Shown here in pieces: positions 8,229 through 16,948 of a stretch of DNA of 64,000 bases. How positions within the stretch are numbered: position 1 is the stretch's first letter; each line of letters begins with the position of its first letter. A program made the translations under genes and the position numbers. Under the pieces are notes generated by a model, which was not told the origin of the DNA, searched no databases, and saw only the letters and a program-made list of their open reading frames with translations. This stretch comes from Nocardia aurantia (GTDB taxonomy: Bacteria; Actinomycetota; Actinomycetes; Mycobacteriales; Mycobacteriaceae): the NCBI RefSeq assembly GCF_009604425.1, contig NZ_WEGI01000017.1, forward strand, positions 86,503 through 150,502, in the 5' to 3' direction.

Positions 8229-9511
8229 GCGAGGACTGGTCCTTCGAGACCCGGCAGATCCACAGTGGGGCACAACCGGATCCGGTCACCGGCGCGCGCG
8301 CCACACCGGTCTATCAGACCACCTCGTACGTCTTCCACGACGCCGAGCACGCCGCGGCGACCTTCGCGTTGCGCGATGCCGAGACCCACGCCTACACCCG
8401 GGTGTCGAACCCGACCACGGCGGTCGCCGAGGCGCGACTGGCCGCGCTGGAGGGCGGGGTCGGTGCGGTGGCGGTGGCCAGCGGGCAGGCGGCGGTATCG
8501 CTGGCCCTGCTGACGATCGCGCGGGCCGGCGACCATGTCGTCGCGGCCGCCACGCTCTACGGCGGCACCTACAACCTGCTCGCCTACACCTTCGCCGATC
8601 TCGGCATCACCGTCGATTTCGTGCGCGACCCGGACGACGCGGCACAGTGGCAGGCGGCGATCCGGCCGAACACCAAGGCGCTGTTCGCCGAGACCGTGGG
8701 CAATCCGCTGGGCAACGTCCTCGACATCGCCGCGGTCGCGGAGATCGCCCACGCCGCCGGGGTGCCGCTGGTGGTCGACAACACCGTTCCCACACCGTAT
8801 CTGCTGCGACCGATCGAGCACGGCGCCGACATCGTGGTGCATTCGACCACGAAATTCCTCTCCGGGCACGGCACCGCGATCGGCGGCGCCGTGATCGACA
8901 GCGGCCGTTTCGATTTCGCCGCCGACCCGCGACGCTGGCCGCAGCTGAACGCACCGGACCCGAGCTATCACGGCCTGGTCTTCGGCGCCGATTTCGCCGA
9001 GCTCGGCTATCTGACCCGATTGCGCACCAAGCTGCTTCGCGACCTCGGCCCGGCGGTCTCGCCGTTCAACAGTTTCCTGTTGCTGCACGGGCTGGAAACG
9101 CTGTCGCTGCGGGTGGCCCGGCACAGTGCGAACGCGTTCGCGATCGCCGAATGGCTGTCCGCCCGGCCCGAAGTCGAGCGGGTGCACTACGCCGGGCTGC
9201 CGTCGAGCCGCTGGCACGACGCCGCGAAACGGTATCTGCCGCACGGGGCCGGCGGGGTGCTCGCGTTCGAGCTGACCGGCGGGTCGGACGCGGGGCGCCG
9301 CTTGGTCGACCGATTGCGACTGTTCAGCCACCTCGCCAATATCGGCGATGTGCGCAGCCTGGTGATCCATCCGGCCTCGACCACGCACGCGCAGCTGGAC
9401 GCCGCGCAGCAGCTCGACAGCGGGGTGACCCCCGGTCTGGTACGCCTGTCGGCGGGCCTGGAAGGGACACGCGATCTGATCGCGGATCTGGAAGAGGGAT
9501 TGGGTGGCTGA
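8225..9511 (+). CDS. metY: O-acetylhomoserine sulfhydrylase (aminocarboxypropyltransferase)
   Basis: This 428-residue enzyme of the Cys/Met metabolism PLP family joins O-acetylhomoserine with sulfide, or methanethiol, to give homocysteine or methionine. The opening SFETRQIHSG, the cofactor loop ASGQAAVSLALLTI, NTVPTPYLLRP and HSTTKFLSGHGTAIGG (PLP-Lys about 210) are characteristic of MetY. The chosen TTG 8225 overlaps the upstream stop (TTGA) and has a GGAGCAG ahead of it, so the two genes are translationally coupled; GTG 8201 is an alternative. Co-expression with an importer and an oxygenase suggests it captures sulfur released from a scavenged molecule. Confidence 0.93.
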   Translation: MSEDWSFETRQIHSGAQPDPVTGARATPVYQTTSYVFHDAEHAAATFALRDAETHAYTRVSNPTTAVAEARLAALEGGVGAVAVASGQAAVSLALLTIARAGDHVVAAATLYGGTYNLLAYTFADLGITVDFVRDPDDAAQWQAAIRPNTKALFAETVGNPLGNVLDIAAVAEIAHAAGVPLVVDNTVPTPYLLRPIEHGADIVVHSTTKFLSGHGTAIGGAVIDSGRFDFAADPRRWPQLNAPDPSYHGLVFGADFAELGYLTRLRTKLLRDLGPAVSPFNSFLLLHGLETLSLRVARHSANAFAIAEWLSARPEVERVHYAGLPSSRWHDAAKRYLPHGAGGVLAFELTGGSDAGRRLVDRLRLFSHLANIGDVRSLVIHPASTTHAQLDAAQQLDSGVTPGLVRLSAGLEGTRDLIADLEEGLGG

Positions 9512-10295
9512 ATTCGACGGCGCGACCGGAACCGTCCACTACCGGCGCTGGGAACCGGAGCGGCCGCGCGCCCTGGTCGTGTTCTGCCACGGGCTCGGCG
9601 AACACATCGGCAGCTACGAGCCGCTCGCGGCCGCGCTACGGGCGGCCGGATTCGCGTTCTGGGCCGCCGATCACGCCGGGCACGGCCGCAGTGCGGGTGA
9701 GCGCGTGCTGATCACGTCGGTCGACGATCTGATCACCGACGCCGCCACCCTGATCGGGCTGGCGCGGCAGCGACATCCGGACCTGCCGCTGGTCGTGGCC
9801 GGACATTCCCTGGGCGCGCTGGTGTCCACACTGCTCGTCGCCGAACGCGGCGTGCCCGCGACGGCTCTGGTGCTGGCCGGCTCCTCGCTGGTCGCCGCGG
9901 GAGAGAGCTGGGTGGTGAAAGTGCTGTCCGCGGGCACCGATCCGTGGGAACTGCGCCGCGATCCGAGCGAGATGGTCCGGGATCCGGCCTACGCGCGGCA
10001 GATTCGCGAGGACCCGCTGACCTGGCAGGGCGGGCTACGGCTCGAGACGATCGGCGCGCTCGGCGAGGTCGCGCCGCGCATTCCGGCGGCCCTCGAAAAG
10101 CTCACGCTGCCGGTACTTTTCGTGCACGGCGCGGACGACGACATGGCGCCGGTCGCCGGGGTCCGGCAGGCGGTGGCGGCGCTCCCGGATGCCCGCGCCG
10201 CGATCTTCCCGGAGGATCGGCACAACATCCTCAACGAAATCGACCGCGACGAGGTGTTCCGCGCCGTGGTGGCCTTCATCGACGAGCAGCTGTAA
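9504..10295 (+). CDS. Alpha/beta hydrolase, monoacylglycerol-lipase type
   Basis: The 263-residue protein has VVFCHGLGEHIGSYEPLA (oxyanion region) and the nucleophile elbow AGHSLGAL (Ser about 102). LFVHGADDDMAPVAG holds the acid residue, and EDRHNILNE the histidine. This is the lysophospholipase/monoglyceride lipase group that includes mycobacterial Rv0183-like enzymes. No signal peptide is seen, so it is probably cytosolic. GTG 9504 overlaps the end of metY by 8 nt. Its role in the operon is unknown; hydrolysis of an imported ester is one possibility. Confidence 0.82.
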   Translation: MAEFDGATGTVHYRRWEPERPRALVVFCHGLGEHIGSYEPLAAALRAAGFAFWAADHAGHGRSAGERVLITSVDDLITDAATLIGLARQRHPDLPLVVAGHSLGALVSTLLVAERGVPATALVLAGSSLVAAGESWVVKVLSAGTDPWELRRDPSEMVRDPAYARQIREDPLTWQGGLRLETIGALGEVAPRIPAALEKLTLPVLFVHGADDDMAPVAGVRQAVAALPDARAAIFPEDRHNILNEIDRDEVFRAVVAFIDEQL

Positions 10296-10305
10296 AGGAT
10301 CCACG

Positions 10306-11877
10306 ATGACACGCGCACACCGGAATCCGGTGGCGGTGGCGGCGGCCGCCGCCACCGCACTGCTGGCCTGCCTCGCCTTGTCGGGGTGCGGCACCGGCGG
10401 CGACACCGGCCCGAACACCGTCGCGCAGACCACCCAGGCGGCCACGCCGCCGGACGATCAGCTCGACACCGGAGCCACGGTGAACGTCCGGCTGACGCTG
10501 GAACCGACCAGCCTCAACATCTTCGGCACCGCGGGCACCGCGCTGGAACAGTTGTTGCTGGACAACGTCTATCGGAGCCTGCTCAGCGTCGACACCGCCG
10601 CGAAGGACAAGATCGTCCCGGCCCTGGCGAGCGCGTGGGAGGTCGCGCCGGACGGACTGTCCTACACCTTCCACCTGACGCCCGGCGCGACATTCCACGA
10701 CGGCTCACCGCTGACCGCCGCGGACGCGGCCTGGTCACTGAATCAGCAGATCGCGCCCGGCTCGAAATCGGTGCGCGCGGCCAACTTCAGCTCGGTCGCC
10801 GAGGTCACCGCGCCCGATCCCGCGACCGTCCGGCTGACCCTGAAACAGCGCGACACCCAGCTGCTGTGGACCCTCGCCGGTCGCGGCGGCATCGTCTACA
10901 AACAGGGCACCGACTTCGCCACGCTGGACGGCGCCGAGAACGGGTCCGGGCCGTTCCGGCTGACCCAGTGGAACCGGGGATCGTCGATCACGTTGCAGCG
11001 CGACGACTCCTACACCGGCGCGAAGCCGAAGGTCGCCAAGGTGGTGTTCCACTACATCAAGGACCCCAACGCGGCGAACAACGCGGAATCGACCGGCCAG
11101 ACCGACATTCAGGTGTCCGCCGATCCGACCCTGCTGCAACCGTTCACCGGCAACGGCAAGTTCACCGTGTTGCGCGGCACCACGACGGACAAGTTCGTGC
11201 TGGCGTTCAACGGCTCGCAGGCCCCGTTCACGAATCCCGATGTGCGGCACGCCATCCGGCAGGCCATCGACAAGAATTCCACGGTCCGGACCTACGGCGC
11301 GGGCGTCGTCATCGGCAGTGACGTGCCGCCGCAGGATCCCTGGTACGAGGATCTCACCGGAATCGACGCGTACAACCCGGACAATGCCCGGAAGCTGCTG
11401 GCCGCGGCCGGTTTCGGCAACGGACTGCAACTGACCCTCGATGTCCCGAACATCTACCCGCCGTCGGTCACGGATGTGCTGGTGTCCGATCTGAAGAAGG
11501 TCGGCGTCACGCTCGTGGTGCGGCAGGTGGAGTTCCAGACCTGGCTGCAGAAGGTGTACACCAACAAGGACTTCCAGCTCAGCCTGGTCGATCACGCCGA
11601 ACCGCACGATCTCGACAACTACACCAAGCCCACCTACTACTTCGGTTACGACAACAAGCAGGTGCAGCAGTGGTACGCCCAGGCCCGCACCGCCGCCTCC
11701 GAGGCCGAGCGGGACACGCTGCTGAAGAACGTGGCCCGGCAGATCTCGCAGGACGCCGCCACGGATTGGCTGCTGCTGGTGGAGACCACGACCGTCGTGC
11801 GCACCGGGGTCTACGGGGTGCCGCAGGCGGAAACCAGCAACCGGTTCACCCTGAGCACGCTCGCGGTCGGCCGGTGA
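10306..11877 (+). CDS. ABC importer substrate-binding lipoprotein, family 5 (peptide/nickel type)
   Basis: This 523-residue protein begins with a lipoprotein signal: a basic start, a hydrophobic Ala/Leu run and the lipobox LSGC with the lipidated Cys at 28. The body is the family-5 extracellular solute-binding fold, with PALASAWEVAPDGLSYTFHL, FHDGSPLTAADAAWSL, NGSGPFRL and FTNPDVRHAIRQAIDK. It should sit outside the membrane and deliver an oligopeptide-like or opine-like ligand to the two following permeases. ATG 10306 is chosen because it begins the signal sequence. The ligand cannot be predicted. Confidence 0.9.
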   Translation: MTRAHRNPVAVAAAAATALLACLALSGCGTGGDTGPNTVAQTTQAATPPDDQLDTGATVNVRLTLEPTSLNIFGTAGTALEQLLLDNVYRSLLSVDTAAKDKIVPALASAWEVAPDGLSYTFHLTPGATFHDGSPLTAADAAWSLNQQIAPGSKSVRAANFSSVAEVTAPDPATVRLTLKQRDTQLLWTLAGRGGIVYKQGTDFATLDGAENGSGPFRLTQWNRGSSITLQRDDSYTGAKPKVAKVVFHYIKDPNAANNAESTGQTDIQVSADPTLLQPFTGNGKFTVLRGTTTDKFVLAFNGSQAPFTNPDVRHAIRQAIDKNSTVRTYGAGVVIGSDVPPQDPWYEDLTGIDAYNPDNARKLLAAAGFGNGLQLTLDVPNIYPPSVTDVLVSDLKKVGVTLVVRQVEFQTWLQKVYTNKDFQLSLVDHAEPHDLDNYTKPTYYFGYDNKQVQQWYAQARTAASEAERDTLLKNVARQISQDAATDWLLLVETTTVVRTGVYGVPQAETSNRFTLSTLAVGR

Positions 11878-11887
11878 TACCGCCGTC

Positions 11888-12838
11888 GTGACCGTATTCC
11901 TGCTGCGCCGCACCGGGTTGCTGGTGGTGTCGCTGGCGGTGGCCAGCGTCGTGGTGTTCGCGTTGCTGCGGCTGCTGCCCGGCGACGTGGCCGCCACCAT
12001 CGGCGGCATCAACTACAGCCCGGCCCAGTTGGCGGCGCTGCGCACCGACCTCGGGCTCGACCGGCCGCTGCCGATGCAGTACCTGTCCTGGATCCGGGGT
12101 GTGCTGCACGGTGATTTCGGGCGGTCCCAGCTCAACGGCGCCTCGGTGAGCGCCGAACTCGGCCGGAAGCTGGAGGTTTCCGGGCCGCTGGTGCTGGGCG
12201 CGATCGCGGTGTCGCTGAGTCTGGCGGTGCCGCTGGGCACCTGGGCCGCGGTGCGCCACCGTACCGCCGCCGGTGCCGCGCTGTCGGCGCTGTCGCAGCT
12301 GGGCATCGCGATTCCCGGGCTGTGGCTGGCGCTGCTGCTGATCACAGTGTTCGCGGTCGAGCTGAAATGGCTTCCTGCACAGGGGTTTCCGGTGGAAGGC
12401 TGGGCGCATCCGGGGCAGGCGGTCCGTAGTCTGGTGCTGCCGTGCCTGGCCCTGGGCCTGACCGAGGGCGCGGTGCTGCTGCGGTTCGTGCGGTCGGCGG
12501 TGCTGGGCGTACTGCACGCGGACTTCCTGCGCACCGCGCGTTCGAAGGGGCTCACCCGTGGACAGGCGTTGCTGCGGCACGGTTTCCGCAACGCGGCGGT
12601 GCCGGTGGTCTCCATCCTCGGCCTGCAGATCGCGACCCTGCTGGTCGGGGGAGTGGTGGTCGAGACGGTGTTCACCCTGCCCGGCGTCGGCAACATGCTG
12701 GTGGCCGATGTCGGCAACCGGGATCTGGTGAAGGTGCAGGGCGAACTGATGCTGCTCGTCGCGGCGATCCTGATCATCGGCTTCCTGGTCGACATCGCCC
12801 ATCGGCTGATCGATCCGCGCACCGGGATCGCGCGGTGA
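11888..12838 (+). CDS. ABC importer permease (DppB-like)
   Basis: This 316-residue membrane protein has an N-terminal helix (FLLRRTGLLVVSLAVASVVVF shape), the GDFGRSQ loop typical of DppB/OppB, about six membrane helices, and the coupling loop TARSKGLTRGQALLRHGFRNA (EAA motif) that contacts the ATPases. It starts at GTG 11888, ten bases after the binding-protein gene, and overlaps the second permease gene through GTGA. It forms half of the channel of the importer. Confidence 0.92.
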   Translation: MTVFLLRRTGLLVVSLAVASVVVFALLRLLPGDVAATIGGINYSPAQLAALRTDLGLDRPLPMQYLSWIRGVLHGDFGRSQLNGASVSAELGRKLEVSGPLVLGAIAVSLSLAVPLGTWAAVRHRTAAGAALSALSQLGIAIPGLWLALLLITVFAVELKWLPAQGFPVEGWAHPGQAVRSLVLPCLALGLTEGAVLLRFVRSAVLGVLHADFLRTARSKGLTRGQALLRHGFRNAAVPVVSILGLQIATLLVGGVVVETVFTLPGVGNMLVADVGNRDLVKVQGELMLLVAAILIIGFLVDIAHRLIDPRTGIAR

Positions 12839-13878
12839 GCGGCCGGCTCGCGACCCGAAGGCGGGGGCGCTCGCTGCGCACCGTACTGCGGGCGCTGCTG
12901 CGCCGACCGGCCGGGGTATTCGGCCTGGCGGTGGTGGCGGTCCTGGCGATCGCCGCGCTCGTGGCGGTGTGGTGGACACCCTTCGATCCGCAGGCCACCG
13001 ACCCGCGCGCGGCCTGGCTGTTGCCCTTTCGGCGCGGCCATGTGCTGGGCACCGACCGGGTCGGCCGCGACCAGTTCAGCGTGCTGCTGGCCGGCAGCCG
13101 CGAAACCCTGGTCGTCGCGGCCGGTTCGGCGCTGATCGCCGCGATCATCGGCTTGGCCCTGGGCATTTCGGCGGCGCTCGCCCCCCGGTGGGCGGGTGCG
13201 GTGGTGGCGCAGGCGATCGATCTGGTGATCGCCTTCCCGGCGCTGTTGCTGGCCATGGTGCTGGCTGCTGTCTACGGTGCCTCGCTGGCTACCGTGCTGG
13301 CCGCGATCGGGATCAGCGCCGGGGTCGCGGTGGCGCGGGTGTCGCGCGGCGAGATCGCCCGAGTGCTGGGGGCGGATTACGTGCTGGCGGCGCGGGCGGC
13401 GGGCGCCTCGACCCCGCGCATCGTGCGAAAACACTTGCTGCCCAACATCGCTCCCACCCTCATCGTTCAGCTGTCGCTGGTGATGGCGGTGTCGGTGCTG
13501 ACCGAGGCCGCGCTCACCTACCTCGGCTACGGCAGTTCCCCGTCGACCCCGTCGTGGGGTGGCCTGCTGCACGAACAGCAGGCCTACATCTCCGCCCGGC
13601 CGCTGCTGGTGGTCTGGCCCGGCCTGGCCGTCGCGGTGACGGTGCTGGGCCTCAACCTGCTCGGCGACGCCCTGCGCGAGGCCACCGATCCGCGCCTGCG
13701 CCGAGGCCGGACCGGTGGGCGTGGTAGTGCCCCCGGTCCGGCCCTCGCGGTCGGCGCCGTGCTCGCCGAGCCGGGTGTGGCGGTGGAGTCCGGCGTGGCC
13801 GCCGAGTCCGGGTCGGCTGCGCAATCCGGTGTGGCCGCTGCCGATCACCTCGCCGGGGGCGCCGGGGGTGCGGCATGA
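12835..13878 (+). CDS. ABC importer permease (DppC-like) with repetitive C-terminal tail
   Basis: This 347-residue membrane protein is the second channel subunit. HVLGTDRVGRDQFSVLLAG is the DppC/OppC signature, and ARAAGASTPRIVRKHLLPN is the EAA coupling loop. The start GTG 12835 overlaps the upstream stop. The last roughly 55 residues are unusual: after the final helix the protein runs into a Gly/Ala/Ser-rich tail with an approximate repeat of the form GVAxESG, encoded by near-repeats of GAGTCCGG. Such a tail is not needed for transport and looks like recent repeat expansion. Confidence 0.9.
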   Translation: MSGRLATRRRGRSLRTVLRALLRRPAGVFGLAVVAVLAIAALVAVWWTPFDPQATDPRAAWLLPFRRGHVLGTDRVGRDQFSVLLAGSRETLVVAAGSALIAAIIGLALGISAALAPRWAGAVVAQAIDLVIAFPALLLAMVLAAVYGASLATVLAAIGISAGVAVARVSRGEIARVLGADYVLAARAAGASTPRIVRKHLLPNIAPTLIVQLSLVMAVSVLTEAALTYLGYGSSPSTPSWGGLLHEQQAYISARPLLVVWPGLAVAVTVLGLNLLGDALREATDPRLRRGRTGGRGSAPGPALAVGAVLAEPGVAVESGVAAESGSAAQSGVAAADHLAGGAGGAA

Positions 13879-14831
13879 CGCTGCTGCGGGTAGCGGGCCT
13901 GACCGTCCGCCTGGGTGGGCGGACGGTCGTCGACGATGTCGGATTCGACCTCGACGCCGGGGAACGCCTCGGTCTGATCGGTGAGTCCGGATCGGGCAAA
14001 ACGCTGACGGCACTGGCGATCCTGGGCCTGCTGCCGGACGACGCGGAGGTGTCCGGCAGCATCCGCCTGGACGGTGCGGAACTGCTCGGCCGCCGGGATC
14101 GGGAGCTGTCGCGGATCCGCGGCAATCGGATCGCGATGGTGTTCCAGGAACCGCTGTCGGCGCTGAATCCCCTGATGCGCGTGGGGAAGCAGATCGCTGA
14201 GCCGTTGCGCCTGCACGGCGGGCTGTCCCGCAAACAGGCTCTGGCCGAGGCGGTTTCGCTGGCCGCGAAGGTCGGCCTGCCCGATCCGGAGGTGCTGGTG
14301 CGCGCCTATCCGCACCAATTGTCCGGCGGCCAGCGGCAGCGCGTGGGTATCGCTATGGCCGTCGCCTCCCGGCCCGCTCTGCTGCTGGCCGACGAGCCCA
14401 CCACCGCACTGGATGTCACCGTGCAGGCCGACATTCTGGCGCTGCTGGCCGATCTCGTCGCCGAACAAGGCACCGCGCTGTTGTTCGTGACGCACGATCT
14501 GGCCGTGCTCGCCCAGGTGGTGCAGCGAGTGCTGGTCCTCGGCAAGGGCCGCGTGCTGGAACAAGGCCCCCTGGATCGAATCCTGCACGACCCGCGACAC
14601 CCTTACACCCGAACACTTCTGAACCTGGCCCGCGCCGCCGCCTTCCGCCGCCCGCCCCTGCCGAATGCCCCTCGTGCCGATGCCGCGGATTCCCATCCGC
14701 CGGTCTCGAACACCGTGCCTGCCGATCCGGTCCGCTCGGATGCGAAACCTGCTGTCCCCGAACAAGTATCGACCGCCGCTCCCGATGCGGCCGGCGTGCC
14801 CGCCCCCGGCCCGACGGAGGGAACGCGATGA
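13875..14831 (+). CDS. ABC importer ATPase (DppD-like) with Pro-rich tail
   Basis: This 318-residue ATPase has Walker A GESGSGKT (about 36-43), the Q-loop near MVFQEPLSALNPLM, the signature LSGGQRQR and the Walker B LLLADEPTTALD, then the switch His in VTHDLAV. ATG 13875 overlaps the permease stop by 4 nt. The oligopeptide-type C-terminal segment is replaced or extended by a low-complexity Ala/Pro/Asp tail of about 55 residues. With the next gene it powers the importer. Confidence 0.93.
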   Translation: MTLLRVAGLTVRLGGRTVVDDVGFDLDAGERLGLIGESGSGKTLTALAILGLLPDDAEVSGSIRLDGAELLGRRDRELSRIRGNRIAMVFQEPLSALNPLMRVGKQIAEPLRLHGGLSRKQALAEAVSLAAKVGLPDPEVLVRAYPHQLSGGQRQRVGIAMAVASRPALLLADEPTTALDVTVQADILALLADLVAEQGTALLFVTHDLAVLAQVVQRVLVLGKGRVLEQGPLDRILHDPRHPYTRTLLNLARAAAFRRPPLPNAPRADAADSHPPVSNTVPADPVRSDAKPAVPEQVSTAAPDAAGVPAPGPTEGTR

Positions 14832-15622
14832 CCACCGGCACCCCGGTGACCCCGCTGCTCACGGCCACCGGCCTCACCCGCAGCTACCGGCTGCCGCGGC
14901 GCGTGCCGTGGGAACGGCCACAGGTCCGGCATGCCGTGCGCGACGTCGGTCTCACCCTGCCCGAGGGCGGTCACCTCGGCATCGTCGGCGAATCCGGGTC
15001 CGGGAAGTCGACCTTGCTGCGCCTGCTGCTCGCGCTGGAACGCGCCGACGCGGGCACGGTCCGCTACCGGGATCGCGCGGTGGCCGGGCGCGACCTGCGC
15101 TGGTTCCGCCGCGAAGTGCAAGTGGTGCTACAGGATCCGCTGGATTCCCTCGACCCGCGCGGTAGCGTGCGCGACTCGATCGCCGAACCCCTGGAATGCC
15201 TGCGTATTCCCGGCGACCACGATGCCCGGGTCGCCGAGCTGCTCACTGCCGTCGGCCTGGAACCCGATGCCGCCCAGCGTTATCCGCACGAGTTCTCCGG
15301 CGGTCAGCGGCAGCGCATCGCGATCGCCCGCGCCCTGGCGCCGCAACCGGCGGTCCTCGTCGGCGACGAGCCCTTCTCGGCGCTGGATGCCTCGGTGCGG
15401 GCCCAGATCATCGACTTGGTCCGCGATCTGGCGGCCCGCTTCGGCCTGTCGCTGATCCTGGTGTCGCACGATATCGGCGTCGTGCAGCAGTTGTGCGACG
15501 AGTTGCTGGTGCTGAAGGACGGCGCGGTCGTCGAATCCGGTTCGACCGCAGCGATTCTCGATGCCCCCGAGCACCCGTACACCCAGGCGTTGCTGCGCGC
15601 CGTACCGGCGCTGCCGACCTGA
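14828..15622 (+). CDS. ABC importer ATPase (DppF-like)
   Basis: This 264-residue ATPase carries Walker A GESGSGKS, the segment VVLQDPLDSLDPRGSV (the DppF Q-loop region), the signature FSGGQRQRIAIARAL, Walker B VLVGDEPFSALD and the switch in LVSHDIGV. It overlaps the preceding ATPase gene (ATGA) and is the last gene of the operon that starts at 7221. It likely forms a heterodimer with the first ATPase at the inner face of the membrane. Confidence 0.93.
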   Translation: MTTGTPVTPLLTATGLTRSYRLPRRVPWERPQVRHAVRDVGLTLPEGGHLGIVGESGSGKSTLLRLLLALERADAGTVRYRDRAVAGRDLRWFRREVQVVLQDPLDSLDPRGSVRDSIAEPLECLRIPGDHDARVAELLTAVGLEPDAAQRYPHEFSGGQRQRIAIARALAPQPAVLVGDEPFSALDASVRAQIIDLVRDLAARFGLSLILVSHDIGVVQQLCDELLVLKDGAVVESGSTAAILDAPEHPYTQALLRAVPALPT

Positions 15623-15736
15623 GCGAGGGGCGGCAGCCCACGTCCTCGGCTCGGTACCGTTGATCGTGGTCCCGCCGACCGTGGGCGCGACGGATCGGCG
15701 GTTTCCGAATTCCGCTGAGGCACAGGAGGCGAATCG

Positions 15737-16936
15737 GTGACGATCGAGATCGACACCTTGACCGAACCCGCCGAGGTGCGGGCCGCCGGGGCGATATTCC
15801 GGACCGCGATGGTCGGTCTGCCGCCGGTTCCGGCGGAGGTCGCCGACGGCCTCGTCGAACCCGGGCGGACCCTCGGCGCGCGGCTCGGTGGTGAGCTGGT
15901 GGGCGGGGCCGATTCGTACACCAGCCGGCTGGTGGTGCCCGGTGGGCAGTGGGTGCCGCATGCCGCGGTGACCCATGTCGGGGTGCTGCCGACGCATACC
16001 CGGCGCGGGGTCGTCAGCGCGCTGCTGCGGCATCAACTGGCCGATGCGGCCGAGCGCGGGGAGGTCGTAGCGAGCCTGCGCGCCACCCAGGGCGGGATCT
16101 ACGAGCGGTTCGGGTACGGGGTGGCCACCTCCTACGCCACGGTCGAGGTGGACCTGCGGCGCGCCCGCTTGCGCGACACCGTCCCCGGCGGTGGGCCGGT
16201 CCGCTACCTCGATGCCGCGGCACGCTGGGACTTGTTGCCGAAAATCTATGCCACCGAGGGTTTTTCCTGGATCGGCGCGATCGAGCGGCCCCGATACTGG
16301 TGGCGGCTGCAGGAATCGGTCGCGGCGGGCGGCGGATGGGCCGTGGTGCACGGCGAACCCGGCGCCGAGGACGGATTCCTGCGGTACCGGGCCACCGATA
16401 CCGACGGGTGGCCGCGACATCCGCGGCGCACGGTGGTCGTGGACGATTTCGTGGCGACCACGCCCGCCGCCTTCCACGGGCTGGTGCGCCATCTGGTGTC
16501 CCACGACATCGTCGACCGGCTGATCGTCACCTTCACCCCGCTGGACAGTCCGTTGCGGCACTTCTTCACCGACGAGCGCGCGGTCACCGTCACCGGTGTC
16601 ACCGACGAGACCTGGCTGCGGCTGGTGGACGTGCCCGCGGCGCTGGACCGCCGCACCTACCGGGCGGGCACGCCCGTCGTCGTGGCGGTCACCGATCCGA
16701 TCCTGCCGGCCAACTCCGGTCACTACCGGATCTCCGCCGAGGGGGCCGTCCCCACCGGCGATCCGGCCGATCTGAGTGCCGGCGTGGCGAGCCTGGCCGC
16801 CGTGTACCTCGGCGGCAGCGCGTGGCGGCAACTGGCGGTGGCGGGCCGGGTCCGGGAGCACCGGCCGGGCGCGGTCGACGCGGCGGATACGTTGTTCGCC
16901 ACCGGAATTCAGCCGTTCGGGGGCACCTTCTTCTGA
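15737..16936 (+). CDS. Eis-type GNAT acetyltransferase
   Basis: This 399-residue protein resembles the mycobacterial Eis family (tandem GNAT folds plus a sterol-carrier-like C-terminal domain). The acetyl-CoA loop VTHVGVLPTHTRRGVVSALL lies near residue 75-95, and LRATQGGIYERFGYGVAT completes the first GNAT domain. The chain ends in FGGTFF. Eis enzymes use their own C-terminal carboxylate, classically of Phe, in catalysis, and the aromatic terminus here fits. Eis proteins acetylate amines of aminoglycosides and proteins. AGGAGG is placed correctly before GTG 15737. It is probably monocistronic and faces the PAS-GGDEF gene tail to tail. Confidence 0.85.
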   Translation: MTIEIDTLTEPAEVRAAGAIFRTAMVGLPPVPAEVADGLVEPGRTLGARLGGELVGGADSYTSRLVVPGGQWVPHAAVTHVGVLPTHTRRGVVSALLRHQLADAAERGEVVASLRATQGGIYERFGYGVATSYATVEVDLRRARLRDTVPGGGPVRYLDAAARWDLLPKIYATEGFSWIGAIERPRYWWRLQESVAAGGGWAVVHGEPGAEDGFLRYRATDTDGWPRHPRRTVVVDDFVATTPAAFHGLVRHLVSHDIVDRLIVTFTPLDSPLRHFFTDERAVTVTGVTDETWLRLVDVPAALDRRTYRAGTPVVVAVTDPILPANSGHYRISAEGAVPTGDPADLSAGVASLAAVYLGGSAWRQLAVAGRVREHRPGAVDAADTLFATGIQPFGGTFF

Positions 16937-16948
16937 TCGGCGGCCGGG

